Shown: positions 16,952 through 24,560 of the stretch, in pieces
Position numbering within the stretch: position 1 is the stretch's first letter
How the letters are laid out: every line of letters begins with the position of its first letter
Assembly: GCA_002423465.1 (NCBI GenBank)
Contig: DIWG01000036.1
Location: 14,629-78,628, forward strand
Source: Syntrophaceae bacterium UBA6112
GTDB lineage: Bacteria > Desulfobacterota > Syntrophia > Syntrophales > UBA5619
DNA: 64,000 nucleotides
Reading direction: 5' to 3'
Translations under genes and position numbers: made by a program
The notes under the pieces: generated by a model
What the model was told of the DNA's origin: nothing
Databases searched by the model: none
What the model saw: the letters and a program-made list of their open reading frames with translations, nothing else

Positions 16952-18214
16952 TTGTATAAACATGTCATTACTGCGGCTTGTTTCAGCATTCAGGCCATTG
17001 GCATTGGAGCCCATATTTCCTTCGGGGTCTTCTTTAATCCCTTGATCGCTGAGTTCGGCTGGTCAAGGGCGACTCTCTCCGGCGCATCTTCAATGGCTTT
17101 CTTCCTCATGGGACTGCTCTCCATCATTGTCGGCCGATTGAACGACCGTATCGGGCCGCGTGTAATGATGACCGTCACTGGGGTCCTTTCCGGATTGGGC
17201 TTCCTGCTGATGTCCCGACTTGACTCTGTCTGGCAGTTATACCTGTTTTATGGTGTGGTTGTCGGCGCCGGATTAAGTTCTATCGATGTGATCACATTAT
17301 CCACCATTGCGCGTTGGTTCGACCTGAAGAGAGGAGTAATGACGGGCGTCGTAAAAGTCGGGACAGGTGCGGGCTATGTTGCCTGCCCGATTGTAGCAAG
17401 CCTGCTTGTTTCAAGTTACGGCTGGCGAACAACATATTTCATCATTGGTTCGGCCGTTTTGATCATACTGGTCTCGCTCGCCCAAGTGCTCAAACGCGAC
17501 CCAAGCAGATTGGGTCCGGTCGAAGATTGGCAAACAGGGAAAGTCGTAGGCCCTGCCAAGACTGACGATGATGAGACCTGCTGCGAGCGGAGGACGGTAT
17601 GCGAACCGAATTCTGCCATCGGAGGCTTTTCTTTCTCAGAAGCCTTGCGTACAAGGTGTTTTTGGACGATTTGTACCGCTAACCTGGTTTTTGTTTTTTG
17701 TGTCATGGTGGTCATCGTGCACATCGTCCCTTATGCTCAGGATATAAAGATTTCTGCCGCCACTGCTGCAAGTATACTATCCACCATTGGCGGTGTGAGT
17801 ATAGTGAGCAGGCTTCTCACTGGAATTGCCATTGACCGCATCGGCGGCAAGAAGGTGATGATTTTCTGCTTTTGTATGCTCATCACCGCGTTGCTTTGGC
17901 TGTCCATAGCTAGATCGCTGTGGGCATTGTATTTTTTCGCGGTGATTTACGGTTTGGCCCACGGTGGAATTTTCACTGTCGTGTCACCTATGATGGCCGA
18001 GTTTTTCGGGATGAGCTCCCATGGGATTCTTTTGGGGGTGGTGGTCTTTGCTGGCAACCTTGGTGGTTCCATCGGCCCGATCCTGGCGGGTTACATGTTT
18101 GATGCCACGGGGGGATATAGCCCCGTGTTCGGGATCTGTCTATTAATGAGCGTGCTTGGACTCGCACTGCTGATTTCATTACCGAAAACGCAAGCGATCA
18201 CCAGGTCGGTATGA
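16952..18214 (+). CDS. MFS transporter, monocarboxylate/oxalate-formate-like
   Basis: A 420-residue protein with 12 hydrophobic segments split by a charged loop near residues 180-220 (RRTVCEPNS region). NDRIGPR after helix 2 and IDRIGGKKVM after helix 8 are the loop motifs of the major facilitator superfamily, and the opening SFGVFFNPLIAEFGWSRA is typical of the OFA/monocarboxylate branch. The start is a TTG behind GGGAGGG. It lies 20 bases after lipA and before the aldehyde oxidoreductase, so it probably moves a substrate or product of the pathway, such as a small carboxylate. It resembles the MFS protein at 30698-31951 in loop and N-terminal motifs. Confidence 0.82.
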   Translation: MYKHVITAACFSIQAIGIGAHISFGVFFNPLIAEFGWSRATLSGASSMAFFLMGLLSIIVGRLNDRIGPRVMMTVTGVLSGLGFLLMSRLDSVWQLYLFYGVVVGAGLSSIDVITLSTIARWFDLKRGVMTGVVKVGTGAGYVACPIVASLLVSSYGWRTTYFIIGSAVLIILVSLAQVLKRDPSRLGPVEDWQTGKVVGPAKTDDDETCCERRTVCEPNSAIGGFSFSEALRTRCFWTICTANLVFVFCVMVVIVHIVPYAQDIKISAATAASILSTIGGVSIVSRLLTGIAIDRIGGKKVMIFCFCMLITALLWLSIARSLWALYFFAVIYGLAHGGIFTVVSPMMAEFFGMSSHGILLGVVVFAGNLGGSIGPILAGYMFDATGGYSPVFGICLLMSVLGLALLISLPKTQAITRSV

Positions 18215-18344
18215 TCGAGCAAATACTGTTGTCGGGTGAAGATTTGCCGGCGACGGAGAACAATAAGGATTCGGACAGGTTTTCTGAGTGGTGAAAAAAT
18301 TGAGCCTTTTGCATATCAAAAGAATTTAGGGAGGTAATAGTAGT

Positions 18345-20048
18345 ATGGCCAAGATTATCCGTGTGAACTTGACCCAACAAACAATTCTTTCTGAACCTGT
18401 TCCCGACAAATATTTCATGCTGGGTGGACGGGGGCTGACCTCGCAGATCGTTTTTGACGAAGTGGACCCGACCTGCGATGCCTTGGGCAAAAATAACAAA
18501 TTGGTGATCGCTCCCGGCCTGTTGACCGGGACGCTTGCCCCCAGCTCCTCGAGATTGTCGCTTGGAGCCAAAAGCCCTCTTACCGGTGGGATCAAGGAAA
18601 GCAATGCTGGTGGAACAGTGGCAAGAAAATTGGCAAACCTAGAGATCAAGGCGATCATTCTGGAAGGAATACCTGCAGATCGGTCCTGGTATCTCCTGAA
18701 GATCACCAATACTGAGGCAACTATTCTCCCGGCAGGAGATATCGCCGGGCTGGGAAACTACGATACTGTGGCCAGCTTGCAGGCACTATACGGTCCCAAG
18801 GTGGGCATCATCTCGATCGGGCCCGGAGGCGAAAGAAAAATGAGTGCGGCAAGCGTGGCCGTTACCGATCCGGAAGGCAGACCTTGTCGGCACTGCGGCC
18901 GTGGGGGACTGGGCGCTGTCATGGGGTCCAAAGGGATCAAAGCAGTCGTGATCGACGACAACGGTGTCGATGGGCAGCTCTTTACCGTAGCGGATCGGAA
19001 AGCTTTCAATGAAGTCGCCCGTACCTGGGCTAAGGCCATGGTCCAGGCTAAGGCGGGATTGACCAATTTTGGGACCGCGGCGCTCGTGAATCCGGTCAGT
19101 GCGGCAGGGGGTTTGCCCACGCGAAACTACCGTACCGGCACGTTCGAAGGGTCGGACAAAATCAACGGCACAGCCCTCGCCGAAACGACAAAGTCGCGGG
19201 GAGGGAGAACCGGACACGCCTGTTCTCCCGGCTGCGTGATCCGGTGTTCCAATATCTATCACGATGCAGAGGGGAAATACCTGACCGCCGGTCTTGAGTT
19301 TGAAACCATCGTCCTGATGGGTTCGAACCTGGGGATCGATTCCCTGGATGTCATTGCGGCCCTGGACCGTCGCTGCGACGATTACGGTCTGGACACGATG
19401 GAGATGGGCAACGCCATCGGTGTGGCAATGGAAGCCGGAATTGCACCCTTCGGTGACAGAAAAGCCGCGCTGCGTCTGCTAGATGAAGCCGGGGAAGGAA
19501 CAGTGCTGGGCCGGGTTCTCGGGCAGGGGTCAACGGTGACGGGCAAAGTATTCGGCGTGACCCGTGTCGCAGCCGTCAAGGGGCAGGGAATGGCCGGCTA
19601 TGATCCCCGGGCCTTGAAAGGGACCGGCGTCACCTATGCCACCTCGCCGATGGGCGCCGACCATACGGCGGGAAATCTGCTTCCCGGGAGGGCCGGGGTG
19701 GATTGCAGTTCACCGGACGGTCAGATCAAGGCTTCCCGGGACCTGCAGATCATGAGCGCGGTAATCGACAATATGGGTTTGTGCCTGTTCGTGGGCCCGC
19801 TGCCTCCTGAGATGGAAATCATCTCCCGGTTGCTGACCAGCGCTCTGGGCAGGCCTTTCAGTATCGAAGACGTCCTGGAGATCGGCAAGGGGATCCTCCG
19901 GACGGAATTGGCCTTCAACAGGGCGGCAGGTCTTCATTCAGCCTCTGACAGATTGCCGGAATTCTTTAGCATGGAGAAACTTTCACCAAAGGGATTAGTT
20001 TTCGATGTTTCCGATAAAGACATCAAGCAGATGTATTCCGCTTTATAG
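18345..20048 (+). CDS. Aldehyde:ferredoxin oxidoreductase family protein (short form)
   Basis: A 567-residue tungsten/molybdenum-bis-pterin enzyme, a little shorter than the usual 600-620. The N-terminal domain (IRVNLTQQTI, GGRGLTSQI, APGLLTGTLAPSSSRL, SPLTGGIKESNAGG) and GPGGERKMSAASVAV bind the two pterins. The [4Fe-4S] ligands are Cys293, Cys297 and Cys301 (spacing x3-x3 rather than the common x2-x3) and Cys480. It oxidises aldehydes, or reduces acids, with ferredoxin. A MoaD-like gene follows after 16 bases. Being in the aco block, it may handle acetaldehyde, a known product of acetoin cleavage. Which aldehyde is used cannot be told from sequence. Confidence 0.88.
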   Translation: MAKIIRVNLTQQTILSEPVPDKYFMLGGRGLTSQIVFDEVDPTCDALGKNNKLVIAPGLLTGTLAPSSSRLSLGAKSPLTGGIKESNAGGTVARKLANLEIKAIILEGIPADRSWYLLKITNTEATILPAGDIAGLGNYDTVASLQALYGPKVGIISIGPGGERKMSAASVAVTDPEGRPCRHCGRGGLGAVMGSKGIKAVVIDDNGVDGQLFTVADRKAFNEVARTWAKAMVQAKAGLTNFGTAALVNPVSAAGGLPTRNYRTGTFEGSDKINGTALAETTKSRGGRTGHACSPGCVIRCSNIYHDAEGKYLTAGLEFETIVLMGSNLGIDSLDVIAALDRRCDDYGLDTMEMGNAIGVAMEAGIAPFGDRKAALRLLDEAGEGTVLGRVLGQGSTVTGKVFGVTRVAAVKGQGMAGYDPRALKGTGVTYATSPMGADHTAGNLLPGRAGVDCSSPDGQIKASRDLQIMSAVIDNMGLCLFVGPLPPEMEIISRLLTSALGRPFSIEDVLEIGKGILRTELAFNRAAGLHSASDRLPEFFSMEKLSPKGLVFDVSDKDIKQMYSAL

Positions 20049-20064
20049 GTTGTCGGAGGTATGA

Positions 20065-20301
20065 ATGGAAATCAGCCTTCAGCTTCATTGGGGCCTTGGC
20101 AGATACTTGCCGGATTCACCCATCAAAGGGATAAAGTTGATTCTGCCGGAAAAGATTTCCATAGATGAGCTACTGGAGAAATTTTGCATTCCGGCAAGAG
20201 AAGTCGGAATGGTTTCGGTTAACGGTTGTCTCGCTGGGAAAGATCGTACGCTCAACGACCAGGACGACGTTCAGGTGTACCCCCCACTGGAAGGTGGATG
20301 A
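20065..20301 (+). CDS. MoaD/ThiS-like ubiquitin-fold sulfur carrier
   Basis: A 78-residue beta-grasp protein ending in PLEGG, the di-glycine tail that is thiocarboxylated in sulfur carriers. The start follows GGAGGTATGA. MoaD supplies sulfur for the dithiolene of molybdopterin, which also carries tungsten in aldehyde oxidoreductases. Its place directly after the AOR gene suggests it is dedicated to loading that enzyme's cofactor, as seen for the second AOR-MoaD pair at 57669-59782. A role as ThiS-like donor for another pathway cannot be excluded. Confidence 0.8.
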   Translation: MEISLQLHWGLGRYLPDSPIKGIKLILPEKISIDELLEKFCIPAREVGMVSVNGCLAGKDRTLNDQDDVQVYPPLEGG

Positions 20302-20328
20302 ACCATCATCGGGGAGCAGATATTTATA

Positions 20329-20514
20329 TTGAGAGGGAAAGACGATTTATTCACTGGAACCATCAAAACACTACAAAATGGTTTCTTCGAACTGTGGCTT
20401 CCAAGAAACCATAAGATCAATCTTAACATTGAGAGGGAAGGCCTTGCAGCCAACGGCACGATCGAAACACTCGAGAGTGGCATGACCTGCATTACCACGT
20501 TTCGTTTGCAATAG
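20329..20514 (+). CDS. Short ORF resembling the C-terminal domain of CueP-like proteins
   Basis: Sixty-one residues with GFFELWLPRNHKINLNIE and SGMTCITTFRLQ, a pattern like the C-terminal beta domain of CueP-type periplasmic copper-binding proteins (GxxxLWLPR...TCxTTxxL). The signal peptide and N-terminal part of CueP are absent, and no good ATG exists in this frame; the listed start is a TTG. It may be a fragment, or a small free-standing domain that serves the preceding AOR-MoaD pair. I give it low confidence as a gene. Confidence 0.35.
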   Translation: MRGKDDLFTGTIKTLQNGFFELWLPRNHKINLNIEREGLAANGTIETLESGMTCITTFRLQ

Positions 20515-20819
20515 GGGGGAAGCCTCCATTATACAAGATATTCAATGATTTTCATTCCAATGGCATCAGAAGTTCTCGGAGTCTGTTCATATTGGCGCGA
20601 CCGCTTTTTGACCGCATAAAAGCCGCTTTTTCGCATTTTCCCCATCGTAATAGACCGCTCCGGCCGCTTGTCGGCGATAAACACCGAATTTTCCCCTCCC
20701 GACGACCGCTAAAAAACCGCAAAAAGACCGCTTTTTGTCCGAAACTTTTTTGATTGTTTTGTTGTATCCGTTTTCCGAAACGGTTTTTCCCCTCCAACCA
20801 GCTATCGAGGTCGAGCACC
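20515..20819. repeat. Intergenic stretch with GACCGC-centred direct repeats
   Basis: No credible gene is seen here. GACCGC occurs at 20599, 20610, 20653, 20704 and 20726, always in the same direction, and GACCGCTTTTTG is identical at 20599-20610 and 20726-20737, with CCGCTTTTT also at 20623-20631. The spacing is irregular. The repeats lie just upstream of the zinc-ribbon gene and at the left edge of the accessory island, so they may be binding sites for a regulator or replication-type iterons. Confidence 0.4.
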
Positions 20820-21068
20820 ATGTACGAGTGCCGTTGCCCTCATGACGGAAGAAAACTGGCGGAGATCGCCAGGTTTCCCCTTTCCATGATGAAGGTGGAG
20901 AACCGTTGTTCCTGCGGGAAACCGCAGCGGGCGGAAATCGTTCTGGATCAGACAACAAACAAAATCCTTGCACTGACTTCGTGTGACTGTGGGCGCGTGA
21001 CTGTGAACGTTGTCGGGTATCTGGTGACCATCCAGTGCCAGAAGTGCAAGGCCGTCGCGAGATTCTAA
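20820..21068 (+). CDS. Small zinc-ribbon protein
   Basis: An 82-residue protein with four cysteine pairs: Cys4-x-Cys6, Cys30-x-Cys32, Cys55-x-Cys57 and Cys73-x2-Cys76. They form two likely zinc ribbons or rubredoxin-like knuckles, joined by a hydrophilic strand region. No known catalytic motif is present, and I do not recognise the family; nucleic-acid or protein binding is the usual role of such proteins. The start at 20820 is chosen because the protein-like sequence begins here and the upstream frame is not. A strong terminator follows, so the gene is a single unit at the left side of the accessory region. Confidence 0.55.
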   Translation: MYECRCPHDGRKLAEIARFPLSMMKVENRCSCGKPQRAEIVLDQTTNKILALTSCDCGRVTVNVVGYLVTIQCQKCKAVARF

Positions 21069-21109
21069 ATCTCCGAAATTTATTGAAGTAGCAGGCTCCG
21101 AGGCTCATG

Positions 21110-21146
21110 AAGCCCATGCCGCAGTTGACGCATGGGCTTTTCTTTT
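21110..21146 (+). terminator. Rho-independent terminator of the zinc-ribbon gene
   Basis: Perfect 10-base arms AAGCCCATGC and GCATGGGCTT around a 10-base loop, followed by TTCTTTT. It lies 42 bases after the stop codon. Confidence 0.85.
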
Positions 21147-21440
21147 GCCGCCATCCGGAAAGATCTGGCCTCGGAAAGATTCAGAAAGTTCTACCGGCGC
21201 CTGAAGACTGAATGCCCCGAACTTCTTTCTTTTCCGGATCACGATTCCCTTCTCCTCTTCTTCCACGACGAGACTCAGGACCTGGACAGGAAAGACACAA
21301 TCCTAGCGCATCACTCGGTTTTTTGCCAGCCCTTCATTGCGCCCTTCATTATGATTGAAGATCGTTTAGTAAATAAAGGGATCTGTCGGAACATTGTCAC
21401 CATTTATGGTCAGATAGGCCCATTCAACGAAATTGCTTGA
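21132..21440 (+). CDS. Hypothetical protein, doubtful
   Basis: A 102-residue frame whose first ATG lies inside the terminator stem. Residues 8-58 (ASERFRKFYRRLKTECPELL, then PDHDSLLLFFHDETQD) look like a genuine helical protein, while the end does not. It may be the N-terminal half of a broken gene whose true start lies downstream of the terminator or is lost. No motif was recognised. It sits in the accessory island next to other small orphan genes. Confidence 0.3.
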   Translation: MGFSFAAIRKDLASERFRKFYRRLKTECPELLSFPDHDSLLLFFHDETQDLDRKDTILAHHSVFCQPFIAPFIMIEDRLVNKGICRNIVTIYGQIGPFNEIA

Positions 21441-21548
21441 CTTTATGGCTTCCGGTGCCCCACATTTATATGGTAGAAACACGCCCTGATCCAAAGAGGG
21501 GGACTTTATGAAGCCCGCAAATAATTTAGAGGAGATAGAAAAAAAATC

Positions 21549-21743
21549 ATGAGTTTGCCCGTATCCGAGCAGATTCAGTTGATTGAGCGCATTGCCAGAC
21601 GGCTCCGCTCCGTTCAGACAAGATCGGGGATAACCCTGAATTGGAATGATCTTTACGGCACGGGAAAGGGGCTCTGGAAGGGGGATGATGCGCAGGATTA
21701 TGTGAGTCGGGCGCGGGACGAGCGGATGCGCAGCGGCGCCTAA
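21549..21743 (+). CDS. Antitoxin-like small protein
   Basis: Sixty-four residues: a helical part SEQIQLIERIARRLRS, then WNDLYGTGKGLW and AQDYVSRARDER. This pattern (helix, aromatic-glycine segment, DAQxYVxxLRxxR) occurs in small antitoxins partnered with PIN or RelE-type toxins. No such toxin lies beside it; the next genes are the MNT/HEPN pair on the other strand, whose end overlaps this one by 4 bases. GGAGATAG precedes the start. It may be an orphan antitoxin; function is inferred from pattern only. Confidence 0.5.
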   Translation: MSLPVSEQIQLIERIARRLRSVQTRSGITLNWNDLYGTGKGLWKGDDAQDYVSRARDERMRSGA

Positions 21744-22063
21744 AGGATGCGCTCGCCTGTTTCGATAATCTCTTTGATGTAGGGGTCCGTCTCATCGAAG
21801 TCGGTGCGGGCAAAGGAATGGGGCTCAATCCGGAGATCGATATCCCAGCACAATTTCCTGAGAAGAACATCCTCGTCAAACCCGTCGATGTCGTCCCGGT
21901 CCCAGAAAACGGCCAGATCGATGTCGCTGTCCGCGCGATAGGTGTCTTTCGCATAGGACCCGTAAAGGTACAGCCGCCAGACGGGAACGTTGCTTCGTTC
22001 AAGGGTCTGAACGTAATCCCTGATCTTCTGATAGATCAACTGTTTATCTTTTCCAGGAGCCAT
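21740..22063 (-). CDS. Minimal nucleotidyltransferase (MNT), partner of the HEPN protein
   Basis: A 107-residue nucleotidyltransferase-fold protein. LYLYGSYAKDTYRADSDIDL is the GSxxx...SDxD catalytic motif, with the third acidic residue expected in DIDLRIEPHS. In MNT/HEPN pairs the MNT protein is the antitoxin and adds AMP to the HEPN toxin. Its start overlaps the end of the HEPN gene by 28 bases, so the two are translated together, HEPN first. Confidence 0.85.
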   Translation of the reverse strand: MAPGKDKQLIYQKIRDYVQTLERSNVPVWRLYLYGSYAKDTYRADSDIDLAVFWDRDDIDGFDEDVLLRKLCWDIDLRIEPHSFARTDFDETDPYIKEIIETGERIL

Positions 22064-22428
22064 TGTCTGAATTCCTTTGCTTCGGCAATCTTTTCTTCCG
22101 CGAACGGACGGGTAGCCTTCTTTTGGAAGCGATTCTTGTAATCGGGGTACCTGGCCCTGAGATTGAATGTGGTCAGCTCCACCAGGGTCCCTTTTTGCTC
22201 TTCCGAAAGATCCAGTTTTGCCTTGACGGCGATTTCAACAAGGTTATGGATGCGGGGATAATTGGTGTCCACATATTTCACATGGTAGGCCTTCAACAGC
22301 TTTTCGATCACCAGATGACTCAGGAACAAAGCCCAGGCATAATGTCCGTTGTCGAAGAGACTCTGCATGACCTGGTAATCGTCACCCGATGATTCAAGCC
22401 AGTATCTGAAAATTTCATCCCTTTCCAT
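22036..22428 (-). CDS. HEPN-domain protein of an MNT/HEPN pair
   Basis: A 130-residue all-helical protein. SHLVIEKLLKAYHV and RIHNLVEIA are the two conserved helices of the PF05168-type HEPN domain, followed by FNLRARYPDY, typical for this branch. The RxxxxH ribonuclease motif of HepT-type toxins is not evident, so RNase activity is uncertain. The start at 22428 begins the family sequence; a longer TTG-started frame adds 16 residues of no family character. It is the first gene of the pair, which may be a toxin-antitoxin or a nucleotide-binding module. Confidence 0.78.
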   Translation of the reverse strand: MERDEIFRYWLESSGDDYQVMQSLFDNGHYAWALFLSHLVIEKLLKAYHVKYVDTNYPRIHNLVEIAVKAKLDLSEEQKGTLVELTTFNLRARYPDYKNRFQKKATRPFAEEKIAEAKEFRQWLLEKINS

Positions 22429-22613
22429 GGCCTGAAGCCTACAGGATTCATTCAAAATAATCAATCCATTGTTCAATTCTTTGCCTCTGATTGCCTTCCA
22501 TTGCCTGCCGTCTTTGCTTTTTCCTGACCCCAGCCTTTACCATCGCCCTTAAACAAACCGCGCAAACTCGACCCAAAGATGCGGGAAACGGGGAACGAAA
22601 AGGGGGTGCAGAA

Positions 22614-23915
22614 ATGGAAAAAGCACGGAGCAACGCTGGCGGTCAGGCAAAATGGACCTTCATGGTATACATGGCCGGGGACAACAACCTCGACGGCGCG
22701 GCCCTCCGGGACATTGCCGAGATGGCCAAGGCGGGCTCCACGAAGGACGTCCATGTCCTGGTGCAGCTTGACCGGATCGAGGACAATCTCACCCGTCGCT
22801 TCCGGATCACCCAGGGCGGCGGGTTCAAGAAAGACTGCCTCGAAAGTTTCGGCGACACCAACACCGGCGACCCCCAGATCCTCTATGAGTTCGTCAAATG
22901 GGCGGCCGACAACTACCCCGCCGATCGGTACGCCCTCATCCTCTGGAACCACGGCAGCGGCTGGTGGGAGGATGCCAAGAGCAGGGCGGCCGGTCTTCCT
23001 TCCGCCCAGGACGTCATTCCCCCCAGATCCGCTCCTCATGATACCGCCCCTCCCGATCAGTTCAGCGCGTCTTCCGCCCGTCTCGAGGGTCCCACCGACC
23101 CCTCCGTAGCGCCGGAAGTCTGCCGACCGCATTACAGGCCACTCTTCCGGCATCCGTCCCTGAAGGAACACAGGAGCATCTGTTATGACGACACTTCCGA
23201 TGGCGATGCCCTGGACAACCGCGAGCTGAGGGTTGTCCTTGCCGGGATCTGCGCGCTCCTGGGACGGAAGATCGATCTTTTGGGCATGGACGCCTGCCTC
23301 ATGAACATGGTGGAGGTGGCCTACCAGCTCCGGGAGTCCGTGAACGTCATCGTCGGCTCAGAGATCGAAGAGCCCTTCGACGGCTGGCCCTACGCCGAGA
23401 TCCTGACCCGCCTGACCGCCAAGCCTCGCCAGGACGCCGCCGCCCTCGCCCGCTGGATCGTCAAAAGTTACCTCCTCTCTTACAAAGGGAAAGATGAGAC
23501 GGTCACCCAGTCCGCCCTTGACGTGAGCCGGATCGGGGAGATGACGGCCAAGGTCGATGCCCTGTCGGCAAGCCTTCTTGCCGCCCTCGAGACTGACTCC
23601 AAACTCATCGAGGCCGCCTGGCGTCGGAGCCCCCGGTTCTACGACGACAACTACATCGACCTGGCCTGCTTCGTCAAAAGCCTCCGGAAAAAGGCCGACG
23701 CCGAACTCCAGGCCAAGGTGGTCGATCTCATTGCCGCGCTAAAGGCCGGGAAAGGGAGGGCCATCCTTTGTCAAGGGAAGATCGGCCGACAGGTCCGGGG
23801 AACCTGCGGCCTGTCGATCTATTTCCCCGGAGACAGAATCAACACCGCCTACCGGAACCTCGATTTCAGCGGAGACTGCAAGTGGGTCGCGTTTCTGGAA
23901 AGGTATCGGTCGTGA
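22614..23915 (+). CDS. Clostripain-family (C11) cysteine protease
   Basis: A 433-residue protein of the C11 family, a caspase-like fold. WTFMVYMAGDNNLDGAAL is the family start, LILWNHGSGW holds the catalytic His113, and LLGMDACLMNMVEV the catalytic Cys228. A charged, proline-rich linker of about 60 residues separates them where clostripains are self-cleaved. No signal peptide is seen, so the enzyme is likely cytoplasmic, unlike secreted clostripain. The start at 22614 follows AAGGGGGTGC. The gene is richer in GC than its neighbours, which suggests transfer. A coiled-coil membrane protein follows and could be its target or anchor. Confidence 0.85.
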   Translation: MEKARSNAGGQAKWTFMVYMAGDNNLDGAALRDIAEMAKAGSTKDVHVLVQLDRIEDNLTRRFRITQGGGFKKDCLESFGDTNTGDPQILYEFVKWAADNYPADRYALILWNHGSGWWEDAKSRAAGLPSAQDVIPPRSAPHDTAPPDQFSASSARLEGPTDPSVAPEVCRPHYRPLFRHPSLKEHRSICYDDTSDGDALDNRELRVVLAGICALLGRKIDLLGMDACLMNMVEVAYQLRESVNVIVGSEIEEPFDGWPYAEILTRLTAKPRQDAAALARWIVKSYLLSYKGKDETVTQSALDVSRIGEMTAKVDALSASLLAALETDSKLIEAAWRRSPRFYDDNYIDLACFVKSLRKKADAELQAKVVDLIAALKAGKGRAILCQGKIGRQVRGTCGLSIYFPGDRINTAYRNLDFSGDCKWVAFLERYRS

Positions 23916-23982
23916 TCGCCGCCGGCGGCAGATGGGATTCATCGCGGCCCAGCGACGACAAGGAAAGGGGTGACAAGAAACC

Positions 23983-24414
23983 ATGACAGACAATCCTGAC
24001 GGCGGCATCGACCGGTACACGCAGCTTCTCCTGGAGAGCATTACAAAACTCTCCGGCCAGACGGAGGAGCTCAACCACCGCTACGCAGCCCTCGATAAGT
24101 CGATCTGCCTCCTGAAGCAGGCCTATGAAGCCAGCCTTCAGGCCGACCGGCAGGTGATGGGCGATCTCCTCGCCCAGGTTCGGCGGATCACCGTCATCGT
24201 CGAGGATCTCGCCTGCCGGGAGCATGCCCGGCGGATCCGGGATTTCCAAGGCCGGATCGCCACCCTGGAGGCCTACGTCACCCCGTCGAAGTGGGCGGTG
24301 CGGTTCATCGGCGCATTTTTTCAGAAAACCGGCTGGATCTTCGGTGCCCTGATCATCGGATCGGTCGGCTACGCAATCTACCAGGTGGCCGTGATTGTTC
24401 TCGGGAAAATCTGA
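23983..24414 (+). CDS. Coiled-coil protein with a C-terminal membrane helix
   Basis: A 143-residue protein. Residues 10-90 are a continuous amphipathic helix with heptad-like Leu/Ala spacing, and residues about 115-140 (GWIFGALIIGSVGYAIYQ) are one membrane segment near the C-terminus. No enzyme motif was recognised. It lies 67 bases after the C11 protease on the same strand, so the two probably form an operon; such tail-anchored proteins can be substrates or effectors of proteases. That link is inference from position. Confidence 0.6.
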   Translation: MTDNPDGGIDRYTQLLLESITKLSGQTEELNHRYAALDKSICLLKQAYEASLQADRQVMGDLLAQVRRITVIVEDLACREHARRIRDFQGRIATLEAYVTPSKWAVRFIGAFFQKTGWIFGALIIGSVGYAIYQVAVIVLGKI

Positions 24415-24488
24415 GGAGGGAGGAAGTTTGAATGCGACATCGGGTCGCGGGCTCCGGTCAAGCCGTCAAGGTCGGCCGGACGTTTCAA

Positions 24489-24535
24489 GCAGGGGCAGTT
24501 TCGGTTTCAGAATGGCGCTGCATTCCTGCCCCTGC
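24489..24535. repeat. Hairpin upstream of the HU-like gene
   Basis: Perfect 9-base arms GCAGGGGCA (24489-24497) and TGCCCCTGC (24527-24535) with a 29-base loop. No T-run follows; it is 25 bases before the start codon and may control translation or be the trace of an element end. Confidence 0.45.
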
Positions 24536-24560
24536 ATTTCAAAAAAGGAGGTACCAAACC

